A stretch of 56,045 nt of DNA from Acidimicrobiales bacterium (GCA_030448025.1 JAUJNQ010000003.1:112056-168100), one strand, 5' to 3'. Numbered from the stretch's first letter, positions 1-8,834 are shown. The notes: generated by a model from the sequence alone, not told the origin. Numbers and translations: made by a program.

Positions 1-120
1 GGCGCCGAGGTCGACGCCCAGGACGCGGCAGGCGTCGTCTCCAGCGGAGGCCTCCTCAGTCGAGGCGTCCCCAGCCGAGGCCTCCTCAGTGGGGCCGGCT
101 GGGGACCCGAGTGGCGTCAC
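1..120 (-). CDS. ruvX: RuvX/YqgF Holliday-junction resolvase-like protein, N-terminal part (runs off window)
   Basis: Only the first 40 codons are in the window. The frame reads into the motif RVLGVDLGA, the first nuclease strand of the YqgF/RuvX fold, whose Asp is a metal ligand. RuvX is an RNase H-fold nuclease involved in 16S rRNA 5' processing and possibly recombination. The chosen start is a GTG at 120-118, whose GTGA overlaps the alaS stop codon by four bases, so the two genes are probably translationally coupled. alaS-ruvX is a common actinobacterial order. Unusually, about 27 residues precede the core, and they contain TEEASAGD twice (see 37-90). If the true start is later, this extension would not be translated. 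Confidence 0.75.
   Translation of the reverse strand, partial: MTPLGSPAGPTEEASAGDASTEEASAGDDACRVLGVDLGA
37..90 (-). repeat. In-frame duplication encoding TEEASAGD twice in the RuvX N-terminal extension
   Basis: Two 24-bp units (90-67 and 60-37 on the minus strand) are nearly identical and separated by two codons, giving a 30-bp period. Both encode Thr-Glu-Glu-Ala-Ser-Ala-Gly-Asp. They lie just before the conserved RuvX core, so the repeat builds an acidic, low-complexity leader. Confidence 0.8.
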
Positions 121-2717
121 CCCGCTCCGAGCTGGGCCCGCACCTGGCCCAGGGCGTCGTCGATTCGAGAGACGTCCCGGCCGCCGGCCGTGGCCACGTC
201 GCCCTTGCCCCCTCCCCCACCGCCCACGGTGCGGGCCGCCGGGCCCACCAGGGTGGCGGCCTGGATCCCTCCGGCGGGGTCCACGGCGGCCACGAGCGCC
301 ACCCGCTGCCCGTCGGGCGACCCGATCAGGACCACGGCCCGCACGCCGGGCTGTTCGCGCACGGCCACGGCCAGCTCCCGGAGCTGGTCGGGGGCCAGGC
401 CGTCGCGTCGGGCCACGACGTGGCCGCCGGTGGCCAGGGCCGCCATCTGACCCGCTTCGGCGGCTGCGGCCTGGCTGCGCAGGGAGCGCAGCTCGGCGCG
501 CAGGGCCTGTTCGCGCTCGAGCAGCCGCTCGACGGCGACAGGAACGTCGCCGGGCTCGGATCGCAGAAGGCCGGCGGCCTGTTGGAGGAGACGCTCCTCG
601 TCGCGCACCCGCTCCAGGGAGCCGGCCCCCGTGAGGGCGAAGACCCGGCGCATGTTGGATCCGATGGAGCTCTCCGACGTGACCAGGATGGGGCCCACCG
701 TGCCGAGGGCGCCCACATGGGTGCCTCCGCACAGCTCGATGGAGCGAGCTCCGGCCTCCACCACCCGCACGAAGTCGCCGTACTTGTCGCCGAAGAATGC
801 CAGGGCACCCAACTCCTCGGCATGGGCCCTGGAGGTCTCGTAGGCGCGGACCGGCTCGTTGGCCAGTACTTGTTCGTTGACGAGCTGCTGGACGCGGTCG
901 AGATCGTCCTCCGTGACCCCCGAGAAGTGGCTGAAGTCGAAGCGCAGGTAGCCGGGGGCCACCAGGGAGCCCTGCTGCTTCACATGGGGGCCGAGCACCT
1001 CCCGCAGGGCCCAGTGAAGGAGGTGGGTGCCGGTGTGGTTGCGGCGGATAGACGATCGGCGGTCGGTGTCGATGGCGCCCACCGCCTCCTGGCCCGGATG
1101 AAACTCACCTTCGACGACCGCTAGGTGACGGTGGAGCCCGGGCAAGGGGGCGGTGGTGTCGACCACCGTGGCCTGCCCGCTGGTGGTGCGTATGGTGCCG
1201 GTGTCGCCGACCTGCCCCCCGCCCTCGGCGTAGAACGGGGTGCGGTCGAGGAAGATCTCCACCCGGCCGTCGCCCACCGGTACCGCGGCAAGCACCCGGC
1301 CCTCGGCCTGGCTCTGGCTGTAGCCGGTGAACTCGGTGGTGCCGAACTGTTCCAAGAGCTCGCGGTAGTCCTCCGGCCCAGCCCCAAGGCTGCCAGCCTC
1401 GCCTTCGCCCGCACCGGCTCCGGTTCGCCGTCCCCGCTGCCGCTGCTCGCCCATGGCCGCGTGAAAGCCCTCGAGGTCCACCTCGACGCCGTGCTCGGCG
1501 GCCATCTCGCGCGTGAGGTCGATGGGGAACCCGTAGGTGTCGTGGAGCCGGAACGCCACCTCGCCGGAGACGCGCCCGCCTCCGGCCAGCTGCTCTTCGA
1601 GAATGCCGGACCCCGACTCGAGGGTTCGCCGGAAGCGCTCCTCCTCACGCTCGACGACACCGGTGATGAACCCGGCACTGCGGCCGAGCTCCGGGTAGGC
1701 CTCCGCCATCACGTCAGCCGTCGCCGTCACCAGGGCCGGGGTCACGCTCTTGGCCACGCCGAGCTGGAACGCCTGGCGCACGGCTCGACGGATGATGCGA
1801 CGCACGACGTAGCCACGGTCCTCGTTGGACGGGAAGGCCCCGTCGTGCACCAGAAAGGTCATGCACCGGCCGTGGTCGGCGAGCACCCGGAGGCTGACGT
1901 CGACCTCGGGGTCGTCGCCGTAGGAGCGCCCGGTAGCCGACTCGGCGGCGGCGATGACGGGCCGGAGGGCGTCGGTGTCCCACACCGTGCCCACGCCCTG
2001 GAGGAGCGGGAGGATCCGCTCGAATCCGGCACCGGTGTCGATGTTGCGGCGGGGAAGGTCGGCCAGGCTGCGGTCGATCAGGCGGTCGTACTGGGTGAAG
2101 ACCAGGTTCCAGATCTCGAGGTATCGCTCTCCGCCGTCCCCGTCCGGGCCGTCCCCGTCGGGACCACCGCCGGGGCCGAAGGCCTCGCCTTTGTCGTAGT
2201 GGATCTCCGAGCAGGGCCCGCACGGACCCGTCTCGCCCATCTCCCAGAAGTTGTCATCCAGGGCCTGGACCCGTTCGGCGGGCAGCCCCACGCCGTCTCG
2301 CCACACTTCGGCGGCCTCCTGGTCGCTCGGGTGCACCGTGACCCAGAGCCGGTCACCGTCGAGCCCGAGGACGTCGGTCAGCAGCTCCCAGGCGAAGGTG
2401 ATGGCCTCGGCCTTGAAGTAGTCACCGAAGCTGAAGTTGCCCAGCATCTCGAAGAAGCTGAGGTGGCGGTTGGTGCGGCCGATCAACTCGATGTCGTCGT
2501 GCTTGCCGCGGACGCGCACGCAACGCTGCACCGACGTGGCGCGCCTGAACGGGGGCTGCTCCTCCCCGAGGAAGTACGGGATGAACTGGTTCATCCCCGC
2601 GTTGGTGAACAGGGGCGCCCGCGGATGGTGTGGGATGAGCCCGGCTGAGGCAACGGGGCTGTGGCCCCTCCCCACGAAGAAGCCGGTGAAGGCGCGCCGA
2701 AGGCCGTTGGCGTCCAT
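117..2717 (-). CDS. alaS: Alanine--tRNA ligase
   Basis: This cytosolic class II synthetase charges tRNA-Ala and edits mischarged Ser and Gly. The 866 residues match the usual bacterial length of about 875. The N-terminal aminoacylation core has HHPRAPLFTNAGMNQF and GKHDDIELIGRTNRHLSFFE. The editing domain has the zinc-binding HTGTHLLH near residue 560 and ELCGGTH near residue 661. The C-terminal C-Ala domain ends in a glycine-rich GGGGGGKGD stretch. The ATG at 2717-2715 starts directly with MDANGLRRAFTGFF. Its stop overlaps the ruvX start by four bases. Nothing looks missing. Confidence 0.98.
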   Translation of the reverse strand: MDANGLRRAFTGFFVGRGHSPVASAGLIPHHPRAPLFTNAGMNQFIPYFLGEEQPPFRRATSVQRCVRVRGKHDDIELIGRTNRHLSFFEMLGNFSFGDYFKAEAITFAWELLTDVLGLDGDRLWVTVHPSDQEAAEVWRDGVGLPAERVQALDDNFWEMGETGPCGPCSEIHYDKGEAFGPGGGPDGDGPDGDGGERYLEIWNLVFTQYDRLIDRSLADLPRRNIDTGAGFERILPLLQGVGTVWDTDALRPVIAAAESATGRSYGDDPEVDVSLRVLADHGRCMTFLVHDGAFPSNEDRGYVVRRIIRRAVRQAFQLGVAKSVTPALVTATADVMAEAYPELGRSAGFITGVVEREEERFRRTLESGSGILEEQLAGGGRVSGEVAFRLHDTYGFPIDLTREMAAEHGVEVDLEGFHAAMGEQRQRGRRTGAGAGEGEAGSLGAGPEDYRELLEQFGTTEFTGYSQSQAEGRVLAAVPVGDGRVEIFLDRTPFYAEGGGQVGDTGTIRTTSGQATVVDTTAPLPGLHRHLAVVEGEFHPGQEAVGAIDTDRRSSIRRNHTGTHLLHWALREVLGPHVKQQGSLVAPGYLRFDFSHFSGVTEDDLDRVQQLVNEQVLANEPVRAYETSRAHAEELGALAFFGDKYGDFVRVVEAGARSIELCGGTHVGALGTVGPILVTSESSIGSNMRRVFALTGAGSLERVRDEERLLQQAAGLLRSEPGDVPVAVERLLEREQALRAELRSLRSQAAAAEAGQMAALATGGHVVARRDGLAPDQLRELAVAVREQPGVRAVVLIGSPDGQRVALVAAVDPAGGIQAATLVGPAARTVGGGGGGKGDVATAGGRDVSRIDDALGQVRAQLGAG

Positions 2718-2756
2718 CGGATGACAGCCTACGGCGAGGACGGGGGCGCCCGAGAC

Positions 2757-3668
2757 CTAGCGGCCGGTCGCCGAGAAGTGCTGGTAGTCCTTGGGCGAGC
2801 CCCAGTTGCCGCCCCAGCCCCAGCCCACCGAGGCAAACGCCTGCACGACCCCGGCGTGGACCATGCCCGGGTGGCGGGCCGAGCGGTTGGCGAAGGCGGC
2901 TCCCGCCGCCGGGCTCACCCGCCGGCCGCTCACGTAGGGGTTCTGCACGGGGTTGATGTCCACGGCCCAGCCGTAGGCGTGCTGCGACCAGGCTCCCGGC
3001 CTCCCGCTGACGGCCCGGCAGTTGAAGGCACTGGTGTTGTTGGCGGCCATGGACCGTTCGTCGTCACCGCCATAGGCGTCGACGAGCTGCATCCGCTCGA
3101 TCGGGAACCGGGCGTCGTGGAGTTGTCGCATGACGCGCAGCACCTGATCGACCTGATTTCGGTGGACCACCAGCTCACCGCGGTGGACCCCCCCGTCGAA
3201 TCCCCAATGGTCGAGGGTCAGGAGCCGTAGGTCCTCCAAAGGCACCGGGCAGCCCGGTCGCCACGACGACGCCATGCGGGAGCGGGTGGCGGCGTCGATG
3301 GGCTGGGCCCGCCCTTGGAACGTCGACTGCGGACCGGGCGGTGGCGGAGGTGCAGGTGGTGGCGGCTGGGGCGCGGCGACACGGGGGGTGGACGTCGGGC
3401 GGGGCGCGCCGCCACGGCGCCGGCGGGAGGATCGGCGCCGCTCGGAGGATCGAGACCTGGAGCGTCGCTTCGCCCGGCTCGCATGGCCACGCTCGGCCCG
3501 GGCGTTACGGGCATCCAAGGCCACGGTGGGGACCTCGGGACCGGCGGAGCTGTCTGCCGACGGGGCCGGGCTACCCGCAGGGCCCGAAGGTTCCGGCGGG
3601 GATGCCGCGGGACCCAACAGGGTGAGTGCCAGGACCAACGCCAGGCTCCACGTCAGCACCCGCCTCAT
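2757..3668 (-). CDS. Exported M15-family D-Ala-D-Ala carboxypeptidase-like protein
   Basis: The protein has a signal-like N-terminus (MRRVLTWSLALVLALTLLG), then about 100 residues rich in Pro, Ser, Arg and Ala that look like a disordered, wall-spanning linker, then a C-terminal M15-type domain. The zinc motif is SQHAYGWAVDINP (His and Asp ligands near residues 230-240), and the third ligand is the His of DYQHFSA near the end. M15 enzymes trim peptidoglycan stem peptides outside the membrane; substrate here is inferred. Its ATG overlaps the stop of the upstream small gene by four bases, so it sits at the end of the rarA run. Confidence 0.85.
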   Translation of the reverse strand: MRRVLTWSLALVLALTLLGPAASPPEPSGPAGSPAPSADSSAGPEVPTVALDARNARAERGHASRAKRRSRSRSSERRRSSRRRRGGAPRPTSTPRVAAPQPPPPAPPPPPGPQSTFQGRAQPIDAATRSRMASSWRPGCPVPLEDLRLLTLDHWGFDGGVHRGELVVHRNQVDQVLRVMRQLHDARFPIERMQLVDAYGGDDERSMAANNTSAFNCRAVSGRPGAWSQHAYGWAVDINPVQNPYVSGRRVSPAAGAAFANRSARHPGMVHAGVVQAFASVGWGWGGNWGSPKDYQHFSATGR

Positions 3669-3904
3669 GCGTCGGACCCCAGCCGCTCCCGGAGCTCGGC
3701 CTCGCGCTCGCGCATGGCTTCCCGCCCCTCAGCGGCGGCCGCCTTCAGGTCCGCTCCCAGGCCCCGGAGGGCACCGGCCAGATCCTCGCTCAACCGCTCC
3801 GGTGAGTACCGGGCCGCCGTTTGGCGCAGCAGCCGTGTCAACCAGAACGACGCTCCGAGGCCCATCCCGAGGCCCATCGCCACCCAGAACAGGCGCTTGA
3901 ACAC
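3665..3904 (-). CDS. Small membrane-anchored hypothetical protein
   Basis: The product is 79 residues from a GTG at 3904, four bases after the stop of the upstream DUF948-like gene. The N-terminus has one hydrophobic segment (VFKRLFWVAMGLGMGLGASFWL), and the rest is charged and helical (EGREAMREREAELRERLG). An upstream in-frame start at 3937 would overlap the preceding gene and adds no family-like sequence, so the GTG is preferred. Small one-TM proteins often sit beside DUF948 proteins between rarA and alaS in Actinobacteria. No function can be assigned. Confidence 0.7.
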   Translation of the reverse strand: MFKRLFWVAMGLGMGLGASFWLTRLLRQTAARYSPERLSEDLAGALRGLGADLKAAAAEGREAMREREAELRERLGSDA

Positions 3905-3908
3905 CGTG

Positions 3909-4274
3909 CTACGCCCCGCCCCGCTGGCGGCGCACACGGCGGAACGCGCCCCTTGCGCCGGCGCCGAAGGCCATGGCCTTGATCACCGGGTTGGAGAAGG
4001 CCATGTACGCAAGCCGCGAGGCGGAGTCCACGGTGGTGCCCACGCTCTCGGCCGTGCCCAGCAGGCCGTCCACGCGCGCCAGCTCGGCGTTGGCCTGTTC
4101 GAGCGTTTGGCGCAGGTCGCCCACCAGGGGGACCGTCTCCCGACGCAACTCCTCCACGGTGGTGCGCATGGCCTTCAAGGTGGCGGTGAACGACGCCAGG
4201 GCGAACAGCAGCCCGACCACCAGGATGGCCCCGGCCACAGCGGCGATGAGGGCCGCGACCTCGCCGCCGCTCAC
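3909..4274 (-). CDS. DUF948-like single-pass membrane protein
   Basis: The 121-residue product begins VSGGEVAALIAAVAGAILVV, a transmembrane helix. A coiled-coil-like region with heptad hydrophobics follows (LKAMRTTVEELRRETVPLVGDLRQTLEQANAEL), then a basic tail. This matches the DUF948 layout of general-stress-associated proteins. The GTG start at 4274-4272 overlaps the rarA stop through GTGA, which is strong support over earlier in-frame starts inside rarA. The role is unknown; the gene order rarA-DUF948-small protein-alaS is common in Actinobacteria. Confidence 0.8.
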   Translation of the reverse strand: MSGGEVAALIAAVAGAILVVGLLFALASFTATLKAMRTTVEELRRETVPLVGDLRQTLEQANAELARVDGLLGTAESVGTTVDSASRLAYMAFSNPVIKAMAFGAGARGAFRRVRRQRGGA

Positions 4275-5698
4275 CGGCCCGCTTCCCGCGACTCGCCGGT
4301 GGCCTTCCCTGCCCTCGCCCTGGATGGCATGCGCTCGCCGATCTCCCGTTCCTCCCCGTGAGCCGATGGCTCGTAGTAGGTCCTTCCGGCGACCTCGTCG
4401 GGCCGGTGCTCCTGCGGGACCCAACCGCTCGGGTGATCGTGAGGATACTCATAGCCGGCGCCATGCCCCAGGTGCTCGGCCCCTCGGTAGTGCGAGTCTC
4501 GGAGATGGGCGGGCACCGGCCCTGCCGGGCGGTCGCTCACGTCGGCCCGGGCCCGGCCGAGCGCCACCGTGGTGCGGTTCGACTTCGGCGCCGTGGCCAG
4601 GTACGCCACGGCATGGGCCAAGTTCAGCTGGGCCTCGGGAAGGCCGACGAACTCCACGGCCCGGGCCGCGGCATCGGCCACCACCAGTCCCATGGAGTCG
4701 GCCAACCCCACGTCCTCGCTGGCCAGGATTACCAGCCGGCGGGCGATGAAGCGGGCGTCCTCGCCGGCGGCCAGCATGCGGGCCAGCCAGTACAGCCCGG
4801 CGTCGGGGTCAGAGCCCCGGATGCTCTTGATGAAGGCGCTCACCACGTCATAGTGATCGTCCTGCTCGTAGCGCAGTGCCCTGGTGTCGCGCGCCGCCTC
4901 GACGTCGGCCCTGGAGACCCGTGGGCCGGCGCCATCGCCGGTCCGGGACGCGGCCAGCGTGACGGCGACCTCGAGGGCGGTGAGGGCGGCCCGCGCATCT
5001 CCGTCGGTGATCTGGGCGAGGTAGTCAACGGCGTCGTCGTCGGCCTCGGCGCCTTCGTGCTCCAAGGCCCGGTTGACGATGGCGCGCACGTGGTCCTCTG
5101 ACAGGGAGAGCAGTCGGAAGAGGAGCGAACGGCTGAGCAGCGGTGCGTTGACCTCGAAGAACGGGTTCTCGGTGGTGGCGCCCACGAAGACGAGCTCGCC
5201 CGTCTCCACCGCTGGCAGGAGCGCGTCCTGCTGGGCCTTGTTGAAGCGGTGGACCTCGTCGAGGAACAGGATGGTGCCGCGCCCGGTCTCGGCTCTGCGA
5301 CGACGGGCGGTCTCGATCACGCCGCGCACGTCCTTCACCCCCGCGTTCACCGCCGACATGGGCACGAAGGCCATGCTCGTGGTGTGGGCCACCAGACGAG
5401 CCAGGGTGGTCTTGCCTGTGCCCGGCGGGCCCCAGAGGACGAGCGAGGAGATGCGATCGGCCTCGAGCAGCGTACGGAGCGGGGCGCCGGGGGCGAGAAG
5501 GTGGTCCTGGCCCACGACCTCGTCCAGGGACCGCGGCCGGAGGCGGTCGGCGAGGGGAGCCGGATGGGCCGGGGCGGGGCGGGCTCGAGTGGCTGCGCCG
5601 CCCCCGGGTTCCGCGTCGAGCACTGTCCCGCCGAGCACTGTCCCGCCGAGCACTGTCCCGTCCAGAGCGGTGGGGAACAGCTCGTTCGCCTCTGCCAC
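4271..5698 (-). CDS. rarA: Replication-associated recombination ATPase RarA/MgsA
   Basis: This AAA+ ATPase acts at stalled replication forks and is related to RuvB and clamp loaders. Walker A is GPPGTGKT (about residues 90-97) and Walker B is ILFLDEVHRFNKAQQDALL. The sensor region is GATTENPFFEVN, and a C-terminal domain ends about 40 residues before a charged tail. Length is 475 with a GTG start at 5698. The first 50 residues are nonconserved and carry a 15-bp triplication that encodes GTVLG-like repeats (5617-5661). The core would also be intact from a later start. Confidence 0.95.
   Translation of the reverse strand: MAEANELFPTALDGTVLGGTVLGGTVLDAEPGGGAATRARPAPAHPAPLADRLRPRSLDEVVGQDHLLAPGAPLRTLLEADRISSLVLWGPPGTGKTTLARLVAHTTSMAFVPMSAVNAGVKDVRGVIETARRRRAETGRGTILFLDEVHRFNKAQQDALLPAVETGELVFVGATTENPFFEVNAPLLSRSLLFRLLSLSEDHVRAIVNRALEHEGAEADDDAVDYLAQITDGDARAALTALEVAVTLAASRTGDGAGPRVSRADVEAARDTRALRYEQDDHYDVVSAFIKSIRGSDPDAGLYWLARMLAAGEDARFIARRLVILASEDVGLADSMGLVVADAAARAVEFVGLPEAQLNLAHAVAYLATAPKSNRTTVALGRARADVSDRPAGPVPAHLRDSHYRGAEHLGHGAGYEYPHDHPSGWVPQEHRPDEVAGRTYYEPSAHGEEREIGERMPSRARAGKATGESREAGR
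5617..5661 (-). repeat. Three 15-bp tandem units in the 5' end of rarA
   Basis: Units at 5617-5631, 5632-5646 and 5647-5661 are almost identical (core CGAGCACTGTCCCG). They keep the reading frame and encode GTVLG GTVLG GTVLD in the poorly conserved RarA leader. The unit is a multiple of three, so copy number can vary without breaking the gene. Confidence 0.85.
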
Positions 5699-5742
5699 CC
5701 TTCGGAGGCTACCTCCGCCTCGCCCTGGAAACGGGGAAGGGC

Positions 5743-7458
5743 TCAGGACGGCGGCGGGAGGCGAAGGCCCAGCTCCGCCAGCCGGCGGGCGTCGAGCGGC
5801 GAGGGGGCTCCGGTCAGCGGGTCGGCTCCGGACTGGGTCTTCGGGAAGGCGACGACCTCGCGGATCGTCTCCTCATGGGCGAGCAGCGCCACCAGGCGGT
5901 CGATGCCGAACGCGAACCCGGCGTGGGGTGGGGCGCCGTAGCCGAAGGCGTCGAGCAGGAAGCCGAAGCGGGCCTTAGCCTCCTCGGCGTCCAGGCCCAG
6001 CAGCGAGAACACCCTTTGCTGGACGTCGGGACGGTGGATGCGCACGCTGCCCGAGCCCAGCTCCCACCCGTTGAGCACCAGGTCGCAGGCCAGCGAGCGG
6101 ACCGACAGGGGGTCGTCCTCGAGCCGATCGAGGTCCTCGGGGTCGGGCATGGTGAAGGGGTGGTGGGCGGGGATGGGCCTGCCGTCGTCGCCGATGCCTT
6201 CGAACAAGGGGAAGGCGGTGACCCACAGGAACCGGAACCCACCCTCGTTGACCGGTGGACGCCCGAGCTCGGTACGCAGCAGCCCGAGCACGCGTCGCAC
6301 GGTGGCCTGCTTGTCGGCCACCAGGAGCAGGAGGTCGCCGGGCTCCGCCGAGAGGGCCAGGGCGGTGGCCGACAGCTCGTCCTCGGACAGGAACCGGGCA
6401 ACCGGCGAGTCGAGGGACCCTCCCTCGTCGGCGCGCATCCACACCAGCCCCTTGGCGCCGTAGTCCTTGGCCTGTTCGGTGAGCCGGTCGAGGCGGGCCC
6501 GGCTGAAGTCGGCGCCCCCCGGTACCCGGATGCCCTTGACGCACGGCGCCCGGAAGGCGTTGAACCCGGTGCCGGCGAACGCAGAGGTGAGGTCGACCAG
6601 CTCCATGTCGAATCGCAAGTCGGGCTTGTCCGTCCCGAAGCGCTCCATGGCCTCGGCCCACGTGATGCGCTCGATCTCCGGGCACGTGCCGCCAGTGGCG
6701 ACCTCGGTGGCCGCGGCCACGGCCTGGGACATGAAGGAGATCACGTCCTCCTGGTCCACGAAGGAGGCCTCGGCGTCGAGCTGCATGAACTCGAACTGGC
6801 GGTCGGCCCGGAGATCCTCGTCACGCAGGCAGCGGGCGATCTGGTAGTAGCGGTCGAGGCCGCCCACCATGCAGAGCTGCTTGAAGAGCTGGGGACTCTG
6901 CGGGAGGGCGTAGAACGAGCCGGGCTGGAAGCGGGACGGCACCACGAAGTCCCTCGCCCCTTCGGGAGTGGAGCCGATGAGCACGGGGGTCTCCACCTCC
7001 AGGAAGCCCTGATCCTCCATGGAGCGCCGCAGCGCGGCGTTGACGCGCGCCCGGAGCCGCAGGTTGCGCTGCATGCGGTCGCGCCGCAGGTCCACGTAGC
7101 GATGACGCAGGCGAACACCCTCGTCGGCCTCCATGCGGTCGGTCACGGGGAACGGTGGCGGCTCGGCGGCAGACAGCACCTCCACCTCGCAGTCACCCAC
7201 CTCCACCGCGCCGGTGGCCAGGCTCGGGTTCTCGGTGCCGGGCGGCCGGGGCCGCACGGTGCCCGTGACGCGAAGCACGTACTCGGCGCGCAGGTCGTGG
7301 GCGTGGTCCACCACGCATTGCACCACGCCGGTGTGGTCGCGCAGGTCCACGAACGCCAGGTGCTCACCGTGCTCGCGACGGCTGGCCACCCAGCCGCACA
7401 GCGCGACTTCGCTGCCCGCGTCGGCGGCTGTGAGCGCGCCGCAGTACTTCGTGCGCAT
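5743..7458 (-). CDS. aspS: Aspartate--tRNA ligase
   Basis: This class IIb synthetase attaches Asp to tRNA-Asp (or also tRNA-Asn if non-discriminating). The N-terminal OB fold starts MRTKYCGALTAADAG and contains CGWVASRREHGEHLAFVDLRDHTG. Class II motifs follow: RVNAALRRSMEDQGFLEVETP, the Asp-binding region FVVPSRFQPGSFYALPQSPQ, and a C-terminal motif 3 (GFAFGIDRLVALL). The bacterial GAD insertion is present. I chose the ATG at 7458; the ATG at 7464 is equally possible, while longer starts run into hisS. The gene follows hisS after a short tandem duplication (7460-7505). Confidence 0.97.
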   Translation of the reverse strand: MRTKYCGALTAADAGSEVALCGWVASRREHGEHLAFVDLRDHTGVVQCVVDHAHDLRAEYVLRVTGTVRPRPPGTENPSLATGAVEVGDCEVEVLSAAEPPPFPVTDRMEADEGVRLRHRYVDLRRDRMQRNLRLRARVNAALRRSMEDQGFLEVETPVLIGSTPEGARDFVVPSRFQPGSFYALPQSPQLFKQLCMVGGLDRYYQIARCLRDEDLRADRQFEFMQLDAEASFVDQEDVISFMSQAVAAATEVATGGTCPEIERITWAEAMERFGTDKPDLRFDMELVDLTSAFAGTGFNAFRAPCVKGIRVPGGADFSRARLDRLTEQAKDYGAKGLVWMRADEGGSLDSPVARFLSEDELSATALALSAEPGDLLLLVADKQATVRRVLGLLRTELGRPPVNEGGFRFLWVTAFPLFEGIGDDGRPIPAHHPFTMPDPEDLDRLEDDPLSVRSLACDLVLNGWELGSGSVRIHRPDVQQRVFSLLGLDAEEAKARFGFLLDAFGYGAPPHAGFAFGIDRLVALLAHEETIREVVAFPKTQSGADPLTGAPSPLDARRLAELGLRLPPPS

Positions 7459-7459
7459 G

Positions 7460-7505
7460 GGCATCAGCGAAGCTCGCCCACCGGCATCAGCGAAGTTCGC
7501 CCAGC
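7460..7505 (-). repeat. 23-bp tandem duplication covering the hisS stop codon
   Basis: Copies at 7460-7482 and 7483-7505 share 21 of 23 bases. The second, on the hisS side, encodes the last residues LGELR and the TGA of hisS. The first repeats the same stretch in the spacer before aspS, so the stop-codon region is present twice. Confidence 0.85.
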
Positions 7506-8734
7506 TTCTTCTCGACGTGCTCCACGACCGCGCTCCGCTCGGCGCACTCCGCCTCACCCTTCTGCTGGAGGGTCCGGATGCTGGTCTGGCCGTTCTCGAG
7601 CACGACCGCCAGCGGCGCCTCCGAGCGCAGGGCCGCCTTCATCTGCGACTTCCACGACCGCTGGTCGAAGGCGCGGTCGGCCCGCAGGCCGGCCGCCCGC
7701 AGCCGGGCGGTTACGTCCCGCGCCCCTTCGCCGCCGGTGGTGTCGATGACGAACACGTCGAGCCCGAGACCGGGGGCGGGAAAGGTGCCCTCGGCGTCGC
7801 AGGTGAGGAGGATGCGCTCGATGCCGAGGCCGAAGCCGATGCCGGGGGTGGGCGGGCCTCCCAGTGCCTCCACCAGCCCGTCGTAGCGACCGCCCCCACC
7901 GGCTCCGCTGTGGGCGAACTCGAGGGCGTCGGAGGTGAACTCGAACGTGGTGCGGGTGTAGTAGTCGAGGCCGCGCACGAGGGAAGGGTCGAGGTCGAAG
8001 CCCACGCCGAGGGCAGTGAGCCCGGCCGTCACCCGGGCGAAGTGGCCTTGGCACTGGTCACAGAGATTGCCGACCATGCGCGGGGCCTCGGCGCTGGCGG
8101 CTCGGCACGCCTCCCGCTTGCAGTCGAGGATCCGCAGAGGGTTCTCCTCGATGCGGTCGCGGTGCTCCTCGCACAGCTGGTCCCGCCGCCCTTCGAGATG
8201 GTGCTGGAGCTGGTCGCGGTACGCGGGCCGGCAGGCGGCGTCGCCGAGTGACGTGAGCCTGAGGCGCACCTGGCTGAGGCCGAGGCTGGCGTAGAAGCCC
8301 GACGCCAGGGCCATGACCTCCACGTCGAGGTCGGGGTCGTCGCTGCCCAGGGCTTCTATCCCGAGTTGGTGGTGCTGGCGGTAGCGGCCGGCCTGGGGGC
8401 GCTCGTAGCGGAAGACGGGCCCCACGTACCAGGCCTTGAAGGGCAGGGCCGGCCGGCGCTGCACGTAGGCGCGCGCCACACTCGCCGTGCCCTCCGGCCG
8501 CAGGGCCAGGTGGCGACCGCCCTTGTCCTCGAAGTCGTACATCTCCTTGCGGACGACATCGGTGCTCTGACCGAGCCGCTCGAACACGCCGGCGTCCTCG
8601 AACATGGGCGTGATCGCCGACCCGTAGCCGGCCCGTGCCACGTGTTCGGCGAAGCGGGCCACCAAAGCCTCGTAGCGCGAGGACTCGGGGGGCAGGACGT
8701 CGAAGGTCCCCGCTGGAGCCTGGAAGCCGGCCAC
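7487..8734 (-). CDS. hisS: Histidine--tRNA ligase
   Basis: This cytosolic class II synthetase charges tRNA-His. Its 415 residues fit the family. Motif 1 region is AGYGSAITPMFEDAGVF, motif 2 region is LRPEGTASVARAYVQ with VFRYERPQAGRYRQHHQLG, and the HisA/HisB signatures are GLDYYTRTTFEF and GAGGGGRYDGLVEALGG. Motif 3 is PGIGFGLGIERILL. A C-terminal anticodon-binding domain ends in GELR. Start is GTG at 8734. The upstream region is divergent with the plus-strand gene at 8886 and contains a 48-bp palindromic element. Confidence 0.98.
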   Translation of the reverse strand: MAGFQAPAGTFDVLPPESSRYEALVARFAEHVARAGYGSAITPMFEDAGVFERLGQSTDVVRKEMYDFEDKGGRHLALRPEGTASVARAYVQRRPALPFKAWYVGPVFRYERPQAGRYRQHHQLGIEALGSDDPDLDVEVMALASGFYASLGLSQVRLRLTSLGDAACRPAYRDQLQHHLEGRRDQLCEEHRDRIEENPLRILDCKREACRAASAEAPRMVGNLCDQCQGHFARVTAGLTALGVGFDLDPSLVRGLDYYTRTTFEFTSDALEFAHSGAGGGGRYDGLVEALGGPPTPGIGFGLGIERILLTCDAEGTFPAPGLGLDVFVIDTTGGEGARDVTARLRAAGLRADRAFDQRSWKSQMKAALRSEAPLAVVLENGQTSIRTLQQKGEAECAERSAVVEHVEKKLGELR

Positions 8735-8786
8735 GCCGGCACGTTAGCGGAGCCCCTCGTCGCTCCCCACCTCCAGCCAGAGATCG

Positions 8787-8834
8787 TTCTGGTGGCGGTT
8801 TGAGAGGCTGGAGCGTGAGATCCCGCCACCAGAA
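8787..8834. repeat. 48-bp imperfect palindromic element, copy 1
   Basis: The arms TTCTGGTGGCGG (8787-8798) and CCGCCACCAGAA (8823-8834) are perfectly complementary over 12 bp with a 24-base loop. Read on the minus strand, it aligns without gaps to the 48-bp element at 9812-9859 (38 of 48 bases). It lies in the divergent region between hisS and the AbiEi/DUF559 gene, so it could affect either promoter or act as a hairpin in RNA. A degenerate third copy is at 49211-49259. Confidence 0.85.

Noticed and set aside
1125-2648. Long plus-strand open frame antisense to alaS
   Set aside because: It mirrors the codons of alaS and shows no family features or ribosome site.
5875-7749. Long plus-strand open frame antisense to aspS and hisS
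   Set aside because: The opposite strand carries two clear synthetase genes; composition is that of a shadow frame.
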